Source: an uncultured Candidatus Saccharibacteria bacterium
GTDB taxonomy: Bacteria; Patescibacteriota; Saccharimonadia; Saccharimonadales; Saccharimonadaceae
Direction of reading: 5' to 3'
DNA length: 45,689 nucleotides
Assembly: GCA_947253405.1 (NCBI GenBank)
Contig: CAMXZF010000001.1
Span: 1-45,689, forward strand
In this document: positions 7,973 to 14,314 of the stretch, piece after piece
Layout: each line of letters begins with the position of its first letter
How positions within the stretch are numbered: position 1 is the stretch's first letter
Notes under the pieces: model-generated
The model's input: the letters and a program-made list of their open reading frames with translations, nothing else
What the model was told of the DNA's origin: nothing
Databases searched by the model: none
Program-made: the position numbers and the translations under genes

Positions 7973-8362
7973 TTAAGAAAGCATCCTTCGACCGCATTCT
8001 ACCAAAAAGTCAAACTCTTCACCATCTATTCCTACGAGCTCTCCATTTTGGAATATAAAGTTATATATAAAACTCAACTTACGGGTCTTACCATTCTTGC
8101 ACCTTACCAGCGCAACAACCTTACCATAACCGCTAGCGTCTTCATCTTGAATATCTATAATGCGATCCAGCGTAAGAACGTAACGAATAGGATAAGGAGT
8201 ATTAATCTCTTCTTCGCTAACCAAATCAAATCTTAAATCTACACTCTCATTCGGCTGTCTCTCAGCATGGGCGCTTATTGCATACATAATAGTAGGACCA
8301 TGTTCAATGTGGTATCTCCTAATTTGAGCAATCCTGACATCATTAGATAGCTTTTTAAACAT
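7973..8362 (-). CDS. Array gene C: diverged member of the array family, unknown function
   Basis: A 129-residue protein from the ATG at 8362; a TTG in frame further upstream lies in leader hairpin II. An AGAGAGG site sits about nine bases before the ATG. Family marks are YHIEHGPTIMYAI, the LTLDRIIDI strand and LSFIYNFIFQNGEL. The DIGLxTCYQSS block of B and D is replaced. Downstream of its stop, at about 7930-7956 in another frame, the sequence could encode SDFMYS, resembling the SFMQ tail of A and B. This suggests a frameshift or premature stop trimmed the original C-terminus. No known domain recognised. Confidence 0.72.
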   Translation of the reverse strand: MFKKLSNDVRIAQIRRYHIEHGPTIMYAISAHAERQPNESVDLRFDLVSEEEINTPYPIRYVLTLDRIIDIQDEDASGYGKVVALVRCKNGKTRKLSFIYNFIFQNGELVGIDGEEFDFLVECGRRMLS

Positions 8363-8377
8363 GCTATCATACCTCTC

Positions 8378-8433
8378 TAATGAGCTTACCAAATGCCTTG
8401 GTAATGTGGCAGTATAGATATTGGTTCTATACT
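8378..8433 (-). promoter_or_regulatory. Structured 5' leader of array gene C
   Basis: Hairpin I is AGTATAG / CTATACT with a 9-nt loop ending ATAT (8411-8433). Hairpin II is TTACCAA / TTGGTAA with loop GGCAT (8386-8404). Compared with A, a G-C pair of stem I has become A-U with both sides changed. Confidence 0.72.
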
Positions 8434-8440
8434 GGTTATA

Positions 8441-8469
8441 TTTATATCATATATACACTGAATTGTCAA
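8441..8469 (-). promoter_or_regulatory. Promoter of array gene C
   Basis: TTGACA (8464-8469), 17-nt spacer, TATAAA (8441-8446) on the minus strand. It is almost base-for-base the promoter of gene A. Confidence 0.8.
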
Positions 8470-8547
8470 GTAATACCATTATGTTTATTACCTGTTTTTG
8501 TAATAAAATTAATCAATTATATATGTGGCACTTAGGCAATATAGCAC

Positions 8548-8590
8548 AAAAAGTAAATAGCCCCATGCCAGTGTAAGTTGGCATGGGGCC
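8548..8590 (-). terminator. Terminator of array gene D
   Basis: GGCCCCATGCC / GGCATGGGGCT arms at 8559-8590, then ATTTACTTTTTG on the minus strand. The outermost pair is G-U only in minus-strand RNA. Confidence 0.9.
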
Positions 8591-8638
8591 GAGAGATTTT
8601 CCCTTTATAGGTAATATAATATATCAAGATTAATAAGT

Positions 8639-8935
8639 TTAAACGAAACACATTAATCCTTTTTTATCGAAAGGGTTATAAATAACAGTCTTCTTGTGAA
8701 GATCGCCATCATTTCCCTTTAACTCTACTTCAAAGTTACAAGTACCGTTTTTAGAATTTCTATTTATTGGAGTAATATCAAGGATACGCTCCACTTTAAT
8801 AGTAAAGTGCTTTTTAGTCACACGCTCTATCAAGTTAAAGCATAGATCTAGACCCATTCCTGGACTTGATTGATAACAAGTATACAAACCAATATCCTCT
8901 ATAGACGGACCGCTTTCGATGTCATAGAACTTCAT
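8639..8935 (-). CDS. Array gene D: short member of the array family, unknown function
   Basis: A 98-residue protein, the shortest copy. It begins directly with the family core YDIESGPSIEDIGLYTCYQS and ends just after VIYNPFDKKGLMC, so it lacks the 12-20 residue C-terminal tail of A and B. It shares with B the ITPI turn in the middle. AAAGAG lies about eight bases before the ATG. It is the first gene of the array and diverges from the methyltransferase gene at 9062. Length and motif positions suggest it shows the minimal family core. No known domain recognised. Confidence 0.75.
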   Translation of the reverse strand: MKFYDIESGPSIEDIGLYTCYQSSPGMGLDLCFNLIERVTKKHFTIKVERILDITPINRNSKNGTCNFEVELKGNDGDLHKKTVIYNPFDKKGLMCFV

Positions 8936-8950
8936 TTTTAAATCTCTTTC

Positions 8951-9005
8951 TAATGTACTTACCAGCTACCCTGGTAATGTGGCGGTATAGATATCTGCAC
9001 TATAC
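8951..9005 (-). promoter_or_regulatory. Structured 5' leader of array gene D
   Basis: Hairpin I is GTATAG / CTATAC with a 9-nt loop ending ATAT (8985-9005). Hairpin II is TTACCAG / CTGGTAA with loop GGTAG (8959-8977). The linker is again CGCCACA. The loop C of the other copies is U here, still able to wobble-pair with the linker G. Confidence 0.72.
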
Positions 9006-9013
9006 TATAAATA

Positions 9014-9042
9014 GTAATACAATATAACCAGTATATTGTCAA
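9014..9042 (-). promoter_or_regulatory. Promoter of array gene D
   Basis: TTGACA (9037-9042), 17-nt spacer, TATTAC (9014-9019) on the minus strand. Its -35 end is only a few bases from the -10 of the divergent gene at 9062, so the two promoters are likely to interfere. Confidence 0.7.
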
Positions 9043-9045
9043 ATT

Positions 9046-9054
9046 TGCTATAAT
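9046..9054 (+). promoter_or_regulatory. Extended -10 promoter of the 9062 gene
   Basis: TGCTATAAT, with the hexamer at 9049-9054, ends seven bases before the ATG. The transcript should begin at or next to the start codon and be leaderless. Confidence 0.65.
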
Positions 9055-9061
9055 ACTTAAT

Positions 9062-10267
9062 ATGTTATTTTTCTTGGGGAGACAACCAGAGATTGGCGTC
9101 AGTGAGCTAGAAAGTCTTTTAGATAGCAACCTTAAAAAGATTGCGAAAACCGTTTACTGGGCCGATATTGATGAGTATGCTGCCACAAATTTAATGCCTC
9201 GACTAGGTTCGGTTATTAAGATCGCCAATGAGCTAAATATTCGATCAATAAAAGCGCCGTCTTATGACTTAGACAGCAAATTAGATAGCTTATTTTCGCC
9301 GATTAATGGCAAGCTAACTGTTGGGCTGTCATTTTATGGCGAAAATTTAAAACCTAGCTTAACTAAAAAAATCAAATCAAGCATTATAAAAAATCTAAAA
9401 AAGACTCACTCTTTACGCTTGGTGCCTAATGATAAATTTTCGTTATCATCTGCTTCAGTAATACATAACAAGTTAATTGGTAGTAACCCTAAAAAATGTG
9501 AGCTCAATCTAATCCAAGTTGATAGTGATAAACAGTCGTTTTTGGTCGCTAAAACTATCGCCATTCAAGATATCAAGCGCTACACTTATCGTGATCGCTA
9601 TCGACCAAAACGTGATACTTTTAATGGCATGTTACCACCAAAACTAGCACAAACAATTATTAATCTTGCTAGTGGCCGCTATAAATCAGGCATAACTGAG
9701 GATAAAAAAACACCAGTCATATTGGATCCATTTTGCGGTAGCGGAGTTATATTGCAAGAAGCTGGATTAATGGGTTATAAGACAATCGGCACTGACATTA
9801 ACCCTAAAATGATTGACTATACCAACGAAAATTTAAAATGGCTACAAGAAACTCACCAGATTAACGTTGACTATAGCCTAAAAGTAGGTGATGCTACTAA
9901 TTTTAATTGGCAAAAAGAATTTAACTTAAGAGCAATAGATATCGTTGCAAGCGAACTCTATCTAGGTAGACCATACTCGTCGCCGCCAAAAAAAGATAAT
10001 CTTTTGGCAAACATAGCTAACTGCAATTTGATTGCTAAGGAATTTTTAAAGAATATATACCATCAATTATCAAGTGATTCAATTTTATGTATTGCTGTAC
10101 CCTGCTGGTTTATAGAATCTAATCACGCAGTCAACTCTAAACATCTTAATCTAGTAAATAATTTAGCTCAGCTTGGGTTTAAAGATCTATATCATGGTAA
10201 GCATCTAATTTATCGTCGCCCCAATCAAATTGTTGGCAGAGAACTTTTAGTATTGCGAAAACAGTAA
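9062..10267 (+). CDS. Trm11-like (UPF0020) RNA guanine-N2 methyltransferase
   Basis: A 401-residue protein. Residues 1-170 are a substrate-binding part resembling the THUMP-type N-terminus of Trm11 relatives (LGRQPEIGVSELESLL at the start). Residues 185 onward are a SAM-binding Rossmann domain with DPFCGSGVILQEAG (D222), TIGTDIN and YTNENLKW. Position IV reads ASELYLGRP rather than the usual (D/N)PPY, which weakens confidence in the exact chemistry. The best guess is modification of tRNA guanosine in the cytoplasm. It diverges from array gene D, with only 126 bp shared between them, and appears leaderless. Confidence 0.8.
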   Translation: MLFFLGRQPEIGVSELESLLDSNLKKIAKTVYWADIDEYAATNLMPRLGSVIKIANELNIRSIKAPSYDLDSKLDSLFSPINGKLTVGLSFYGENLKPSLTKKIKSSIIKNLKKTHSLRLVPNDKFSLSSASVIHNKLIGSNPKKCELNLIQVDSDKQSFLVAKTIAIQDIKRYTYRDRYRPKRDTFNGMLPPKLAQTIINLASGRYKSGITEDKKTPVILDPFCGSGVILQEAGLMGYKTIGTDINPKMIDYTNENLKWLQETHQINVDYSLKVGDATNFNWQKEFNLRAIDIVASELYLGRPYSSPPKKDNLLANIANCNLIAKEFLKNIYHQLSSDSILCIAVPCWFIESNHAVNSKHLNLVNNLAQLGFKDLYHGKHLIYRRPNQIVGRELLVLRKQ

Positions 10268-10274
10268 AAACATG

Positions 10275-10304
10275 TATAATATTAATCTGAAGTAGAAAAA
10301 GGAG
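10275..10304 (+). promoter_or_regulatory. rpmA -10 and ribosome binding site
   Basis: TATAAT at 10275-10280 and AAGGAG ending at 10304, nine bases before the ATG. Unlike most neighbours this gene has a standard leader and Shine-Dalgarno site. Confidence 0.6.
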
Positions 10305-10313
10305 TTTTTAACT

Positions 10314-10586
10314 ATGTCCCATGTTAAAGCAGGTGGTTCAGCCAAAAATATCCACAACAATGCGGGTCATCGTTTAGGTGTAAAACGCTTCGGCGGACAA
10401 AAAGTTCGCGCCGGTGAAGTTTTAGTGCGTCAAGTTGGTGCTACTAAAATAGCTGGTCCTGGTACATATACTAGTCGTAATTTTACTATTCATGCTGAAA
10501 AAGATGGCGTTGTTAAATTTGTAAAGCGCAAAGTTCGCACCTTTACCGGTAAGACCGTTAATCGCACTCAAGTGTCGGTTGAATAA
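10314..10586 (+). CDS. rpmA: 50S ribosomal protein L27
   Basis: A 90-residue basic protein of the large subunit near the peptidyl-transferase centre. The family core is present: KAGGSAKNIHNNAGHRLGVK at the N-terminus, then GGQKVRAGEVLVRQVGATK and the PGxxTxxxxxFTIHAxxDGVVKF strand pattern. The N-terminus starts directly at MSHVKAGG without the cleavable extension known from Firmicutes. It is a single-gene transcription unit ending at the terminator at 10602-10637. L21, often its operon partner, is absent here. Confidence 0.97.
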   Translation: MSHVKAGGSAKNIHNNAGHRLGVKRFGGQKVRAGEVLVRQVGATKIAGPGTYTSRNFTIHAEKDGVVKFVKRKVRTFTGKTVNRTQVSVE

Positions 10587-10601
10587 ATCGCCTAATAACT
10601 T

Positions 10602-10637
10602 AAAAATAGCCCTTCTTGTGTTAGTCGGGCTATTTTT
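10602..10637. terminator. Bidirectional terminator between rpmA and the NUDIX-RNase H gene
   Basis: AAAAATAGCCC (10602-10612) pairs with GGGCTATTTTT (10627-10637), giving a U-run on both strands. It closes rpmA on the plus strand and the convergent gene ending at 10630 on the minus strand. Confidence 0.85.
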
Positions 10638-11502
10638 TTATATTTTCTAAGTTTTCGTCTAAAATTCGATTGACTAAGCTATCAGCTAGGCTGTTATATT
10701 CACGATGAATGTGGCGGAAAATGATACGCTTAAAATTAAATAAAAGCTTAATTATGCGATCATGTACATCGCGAAACTCTTCGTTCTTAACTTTAAATAA
10801 ACCATTAATTTGATTTACGACCATTAGGCTATCGCTATAATACTCGACATGTTGTGCGCCAAGTTCGATTGCTTTTTTTAGCGCCATTTCCACCGCCAAA
10901 TATTCCGCCATACCACTATCGCTAACTCCAAGGAACTTACCGCCCTGCTCAATTAAATTACCATCCTTATCAGTAATTATATAAGCTGAAGCTGAGGGGC
11001 CAGGGTTACCACGTGAACCACCGTCTGAATGAATAATAAAAACAGGTATCTTGTCTGTAAGCTTGTTTTTATCTTTAATTAAGTCTGGATGCTCCTCAAG
11101 GTTACTACCTAAACCGAGCAAGATTGCGGTAGAATTTGTAACCGCCCCAATTGGTATATCATTAAGATCGCGAAAACGATAGCGATCATATTCGTCGTCC
11201 AAGGTTATGCGTGGCGACCCAAGTGGTAAGCGTACGCTAAAAATAATAAATAGATACTGTAAATTACGATCATCGGGATCAATAAAACTAACTACGTCAC
11301 GCAGCTTATAACTACCTGGTTCAATACCAACATGAATTTGCAAACTACGCTTTAAAGCATCAACCGGCTGCTCACCGGCATGCAAAGAACCGCCGGGCAA
11401 TTCATATTTGCCAGCAATAGACTGTCGCCCACCGTGTCGTCTAATTAATAGAATGCGGTCGTGATGATATACTACCGCTCGTATAACTACCTTTTGCCTC
11501 AT
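10630..11502 (-). CDS. NUDIX-fold domain fused to RNase HI
   Basis: A 290-residue fusion. Residues 1-130 are a NUDIX fold, with strands VVIRAVVYHHDRILLIRR and GKYELPGGSLHAGE. The Nudix box ends in RSLQIHVGI where REUXEEXGU is expected, so the glutamates that bind metal are replaced by Ser, Ile and His and this half is probably not a hydrolase. Residues 153-290 are RNase HI with SDGGSRGNPG (D160), AEYLAVEMAL (E200), YSDSLMVVNQ (D224) and NSLADSLVN (D274), so all four catalytic acids are present. It should cleave RNA in RNA/DNA hybrids. The ATG at 11502 is preferred over a TTG 21 nt upstream. Confidence 0.9.
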   Translation of the reverse strand: MRQKVVIRAVVYHHDRILLIRRHGGRQSIAGKYELPGGSLHAGEQPVDALKRSLQIHVGIEPGSYKLRDVVSFIDPDDRNLQYLFIIFSVRLPLGSPRITLDDEYDRYRFRDLNDIPIGAVTNSTAILLGLGSNLEEHPDLIKDKNKLTDKIPVFIIHSDGGSRGNPGPSASAYIITDKDGNLIEQGGKFLGVSDSGMAEYLAVEMALKKAIELGAQHVEYYSDSLMVVNQINGLFKVKNEEFRDVHDRIIKLLFNFKRIIFRHIHREYNSLADSLVNRILDENLENIKK

Positions 11503-11525
11503 ACCCACCAAAAATAAAGTCAAAT

Positions 11526-11537
11526 ATCCTATAGGAT
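11526..11537. promoter_or_regulatory. Palindrome 1, ATCCTATAGGAT
   Basis: A perfect 12-bp palindrome about 24 bp upstream of the NUDIX-RNase H start. An 11-bp copy lies 122 bp away at 11648. This is a possible operator pair. Confidence 0.35.
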
Positions 11538-11647
11538 GTTAAACAATAGAATTCCCCGAAAATCCAGGTGGGTGTTCGCAACGTGTCACCACGATGGCAC
11601 ATCATATAAAACTCCCATTCTATTCTGTGTTAGGAAATTAAAATTAC

Positions 11648-11658
11648 ATCCTATAGGA
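11648..11658. promoter_or_regulatory. Palindrome 2, ATCCTATAGGA
   Basis: A second copy of the palindrome core TCCTATAGGA, just beyond the 3' end of the M50 protease gene. The 110 bp between the two copies hold no convincing gene. Confidence 0.35.
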
Positions 11659-11666
11659 CACTATAA

Positions 11667-12329
11667 TTATAACATAAAGCCAGTTAAAACAGAGCCAATT
11701 GCGTCGAACCCAGACAGTATCGCAAAGTTTATAGCAAAGATAATTTTAGAGATTATCGGGCTAGCAAATAAGACAACAGCAAACACTATTACTAAACCCA
11801 TACGCTCAATAAACTCCATAGCCCGTTGTACCGGGTTTGGCGCCACTGCATAAAGAACGCGCGATCCATCAAGCGGTGGGATCGGTAAAATATTAAAGGC
11901 GAAAAAGCCCAAGTTTACGGTCACGGAATATTCAAAAATAGTCTTAATAATGCTATCACCTAGTTGACCATGAAAGAATAGTAAGAAAAGGTAACTAATA
12001 AAAGCTAAAACTAAATTAGTTAATGGCCCAACTATACCAACTAAGGCTGCGCCCCACTCCGCCCCTTTTACTCTATTGGGATTAAATGGGACTGGCTTTG
12101 CGCCACCAAAAATTGGCATACCCGTAACTGCCATAATCATTGGTAATATCACTGTTAAAAATGGATCAATATGCTTAATGGGGTTAAGTGTTAATCGACC
12201 ACTATCTTTTGCTGTACTGTCACCCAAAAGATAAGCTGTGACTCCGTGCATTAGCTCGTGTAACACCATTGAAACAATCGTGACACCAAATACAATTGCA
12301 AGTGTTATTAAAATTGTTTCTATATCCAT
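11667..12329 (-). CDS. Site-2 protease family (M50) membrane metalloprotease
   Basis: A 220-residue polytopic membrane protein. The zinc motif is HELMH at residues 24-28 in the first membrane segment, and the third ligand is in PIPPLDGSRV (D154) in a later segment. NPIKHIDP and GGAKPVPFNP match the short, PDZ-less M50 subfamily found in many bacteria. Such enzymes cut membrane-embedded substrates; the substrate here is unknown. The extended -10 TGCTATAAT ends seven bases before the ATG, suggesting a leaderless message. The 3' end is followed by the palindrome-bounded spacer. Confidence 0.92.
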   Translation of the reverse strand: MDIETILITLAIVFGVTIVSMVLHELMHGVTAYLLGDSTAKDSGRLTLNPIKHIDPFLTVILPMIMAVTGMPIFGGAKPVPFNPNRVKGAEWGAALVGIVGPLTNLVLAFISYLFLLFFHGQLGDSIIKTIFEYSVTVNLGFFAFNILPIPPLDGSRVLYAVAPNPVQRAMEFIERMGLVIVFAVVLFASPIISKIIFAINFAILSGFDAIGSVLTGFML

Positions 12330-12336
12330 TTTAAAT

Positions 12337-12345
12337 ATTATAGCA
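12337..12345 (-). promoter_or_regulatory. Extended -10 promoter of the M50 protease gene
   Basis: TGCTATAAT on the minus strand, seven bases before the ATG. No good -35 is seen, which is usual for extended -10 promoters. Confidence 0.65.
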
Positions 12346-12377
12346 CTAGAATACTCCCGTTGCTTACCCCTATCAAT

Positions 12378-12406
12378 TTGACACTGCCGTCAAAAAACAC
12401 TATAAT
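12378..12406 (+). promoter_or_regulatory. Consensus promoter of rpmB
   Basis: TTGACA (12378-12383), 17-nt spacer, TATAAT (12401-12406): a perfect match to the sigma70 consensus at both elements. An AGGAG site follows about 12 nt before the ATG. Confidence 0.88.
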
Positions 12407-12441
12407 TTAGCTAATTAATTTGAATAGGAGATATTTTAACT

Positions 12442-12651
12442 ATGGCAAGAGATCAGATTACCGGCAAGGGTCCGATCAGTGGCAACAACGTCAGCTTTTC
12501 GATGCGCCACACTAAACGCACCTTTAAGCCAAACTTACAGAAAAAAACTTTTTATATTAATGGCGAAAAAGTTAAATTATTGGTAGCTGCTAGCACAATT
12601 AAGACTCTTAAGAAAAAAGGGTTCTCTACCACTAAACCAGCCACTAAATAA
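12442..12651 (+). CDS. rpmB: 50S ribosomal protein L28
   Basis: A 69-residue basic large-subunit protein. The signature pattern is present: an ARDQITGKGPISGNNVSF start, HTKRTFKPNLQKKTF, and VAASTIKTLKKKG at the end. Length is normal for the short form. It is a single-gene unit with its own consensus promoter, convergent with mnmA, from which it is separated by 12 bp without an obvious terminator. Confidence 0.96.
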   Translation: MARDQITGKGPISGNNVSFSMRHTKRTFKPNLQKKTFYINGEKVKLLVAASTIKTLKKKGFSTTKPATK

Positions 12652-12663
12652 ATTAGTTATTAC

Positions 12664-13713
12664 TTAAATAATAATACCGCCACCTAAAACTGTATCGCCA
12701 TCATATAAAACTGCCGATTGGCCACTAGCGATGACTCGTTCAGGTTCGTCAATGTGGATATTGGCGGTATTTTTGTCTATTGATTTATAAATAGCCTTAA
12801 ACAACTTACCACGATGGCGCAAGCGAACCTTATATTCCTTACCATCTATTGGTGGAAAATTAATCCAAGAAAGACTGGTAATCGTAAAATCCTGTCGCCA
12901 AAACACATCATCATTAATATCGCGACTAACATAGACAATGTTTTTAGCCATATCTTTACCAACCACATAATATGGCAAGCCGCCACCAACGTCTAAACCA
13001 TGACGCTGCCCCAAAGTATAAAAAAGAGCGCCATCATGTTTGCCAATAACCGATCCCGACAATTTATCCACTATATCGCCAGGACTAGTTTTGACATACT
13101 GTGATAGAAAGTCCTTTATACCAACCGTACCGACAAAACAAATTCCTTGGGAATCCTTTTTTCTAGCAGTTTTTAAGCCTAGACTTTCGGCCATTTGTCG
13201 CACATCTTCTTTAGAGCTATATTCACCAATTGGAAATATGGCTCGACTAACCGCCTCGCTACTGATACGATAAAGAAAATAAGTCTGATCTTTGTCAAAA
13301 TTTTTTGACATTAATAAATTTGTACCACTTGACCTAGCATAATGACCCGTAGCAATTTTATCTGCACCACTTTTTTTAGCAATATCTAAAAACAGACCAA
13401 ACTTTACCATTTGATTACACATGATATCGGGATTGGGCGTAAGCCCCCTGCTATATTCTTTGATCATATAATCAACGACTAATTTTTTATAGTCTTTTTG
13501 AAAATCAACTACTTTAAAAGGTATATTTAAATGAACGGCGACCCTTTTGGCGTCAGATAAATCTTCTGCCCATGGGCAACGCATTCCCGGTAAATCATTG
13601 GTCCAGTTTTTCATATAAACACCCGTCACATCATAGCCCTGCTGAACCAAAAGACTAGCCGCTAAGGATGAGTCGACCCCACCAGACATACCAACATAAA
13701 CTTTTTGTGCCAT
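12664..13713 (-). CDS. mnmA: tRNA-specific 2-thiouridylase MnmA
   Basis: A 349-residue enzyme that thiolates U34 of tRNAs for Glu, Gln and Lys. It has the PP-loop SGGVDSS at residues 10-16 for ATP-dependent adenylation of the uridine. The catalytic cysteines are C99 (in NPDIMCN) and C192 (in DSQGICFVG). The C-terminal beta domain with the ERVIASGQSAVLYDG pattern is complete. It is the last gene of the metG-tatD-iscS-DUF218 operon, one base after the DUF218 stop. The presence of iscS in the same operon points to IscS as its sulfur source. Confidence 0.97.
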   Translation of the reverse strand: MAQKVYVGMSGGVDSSLAASLLVQQGYDVTGVYMKNWTNDLPGMRCPWAEDLSDAKRVAVHLNIPFKVVDFQKDYKKLVVDYMIKEYSRGLTPNPDIMCNQMVKFGLFLDIAKKSGADKIATGHYARSSGTNLLMSKNFDKDQTYFLYRISSEAVSRAIFPIGEYSSKEDVRQMAESLGLKTARKKDSQGICFVGTVGIKDFLSQYVKTSPGDIVDKLSGSVIGKHDGALFYTLGQRHGLDVGGGLPYYVVGKDMAKNIVYVSRDINDDVFWRQDFTITSLSWINFPPIDGKEYKVRLRHRGKLFKAIYKSIDKNTANIHIDEPERVIASGQSAVLYDGDTVLGGGIII

Positions 13714-13714
13714 C

Positions 13715-14314
13715 TTAGAAAATCATTTCTATATTACCGGCTAACTCTGATATAGCCAGCCACCAACCACTAGGTTTTAAAAACCACAAATGCCACATTT
13801 GGTCGGCTGGTGCTGTAGTGCGGAAATTAATATTATCTTTATTAACCTTTTCAAAATTATTAAGTACTCGTCTTAAATGATACGGACTACTAACTAATAT
13901 TACGTCTTTAGCTCCTAGCTCTTTCAAAATTCTATAGGTATTAGTAGCATTTTCTTTGGTGTTCTTGCTAACCCCTTCTACGATAATATCGCTAGATTTG
14001 ACGCCGTAACTAATAGCAAAACGTCGCATATTTTCAGCGTCCGACAAAGAATTAGGGTCAGCCGAATCACCGCTAAATATAATTTTTTTAGCCCAACCAA
14101 GCTTTTGCAGATCAACCGCTTTTTTAGCTCTTAAGGCAGTATTGCCCCCGCTAACCGCCACGATATAATCAGCCTGCTGACAATTGTTGCTTCCATCTGG
14201 ATTAGCTTGACAATTAGTTAAACTATCAGGCGCCAAATACAAACTTACAGCTATAACAAATATAACCACTATAACAAAGCAGCTAAATATAATTGACGGT
14301 ATTTTAAGCATCAT
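13715..14314 (-). CDS. DUF218 (YdcF/SanA/ElyC-like) membrane-anchored protein
   Basis: A 199-residue protein with one N-terminal membrane segment (about residues 8-28) and a DUF218 domain. The domain shows YIVAVSGGNTALRAKKAVDL, IIFSGDSADPNSLSDAENM, the Asn-rich VSKNTKENATNTY and ILVSSPYHLRRVL. Family members such as ElyC and SanA affect envelope integrity and the lipid-carrier pool in E. coli, but their biochemistry is unsettled. The domain faces outward if the first segment is an uncleaved anchor. It overlaps iscS by 11 nt and precedes mnmA by one base, so it is co-translated within the operon. Confidence 0.85.
   Translation of the reverse strand: MMLKIPSIIFSCFVIVVIFVIAVSLYLAPDSLTNCQANPDGSNNCQQADYIVAVSGGNTALRAKKAVDLQKLGWAKKIIFSGDSADPNSLSDAENMRRFAISYGVKSSDIIVEGVSKNTKENATNTYRILKELGAKDVILVSSPYHLRRVLNNFEKVNKDNINFRTTAPADQMWHLWFLKPSGWWLAISELAGNIEMIF

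Larger units (their letters stand above)
6627..9042 (-). repeat. Four-copy tandem array of promoter-leader-gene-terminator cassettes
   Basis: Four consecutive minus-strand units, called A (left) to D (right), lie at a period of about 630-670 bp. Each has a TTGACA-17-TATNAN promoter, a two-hairpin leader, a ribosome binding site, one small gene (98-129 codons) and a GC-rich terminator with nearly the same sequence. A and C share leader and upstream sequence, and B and D share leader-loop bases and protein motifs. The stretch between B's terminator and A's promoter closely matches that between D's terminator and C's promoter. The array is therefore a duplicated two-gene module. No transposase, integrase or flanking direct repeat was seen. 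Confidence 0.85.

Noticed and set aside
7973..8392. Longer starts of array genes A and C at TTG codons (7123 and 8392)
   Set aside because: These starts lie inside the 3' arm of leader hairpin II. The later ATGs have properly spaced purine-rich sites and align with B and D.
6707..8935. Toxin-antitoxin pairs
   Set aside because: All four proteins are paralogues of each other, each gene is separately promoted and terminated, and no small antitoxin-like partner or overlapping gene is present.
6627..9061. CRISPR array or integron cassette array
   Set aside because: The repeats are about 630-670 bp apart and flank genes, not 30-bp spacers. The conserved element lies upstream of each gene with its own promoter, and no integrase or attC-like site pattern was found.
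11536..11853. Plus-strand open frame of 105 codons over the palindrome spacer
   Set aside because: Most of it is antisense to the M50 protease gene and it shows no recognisable protein features.
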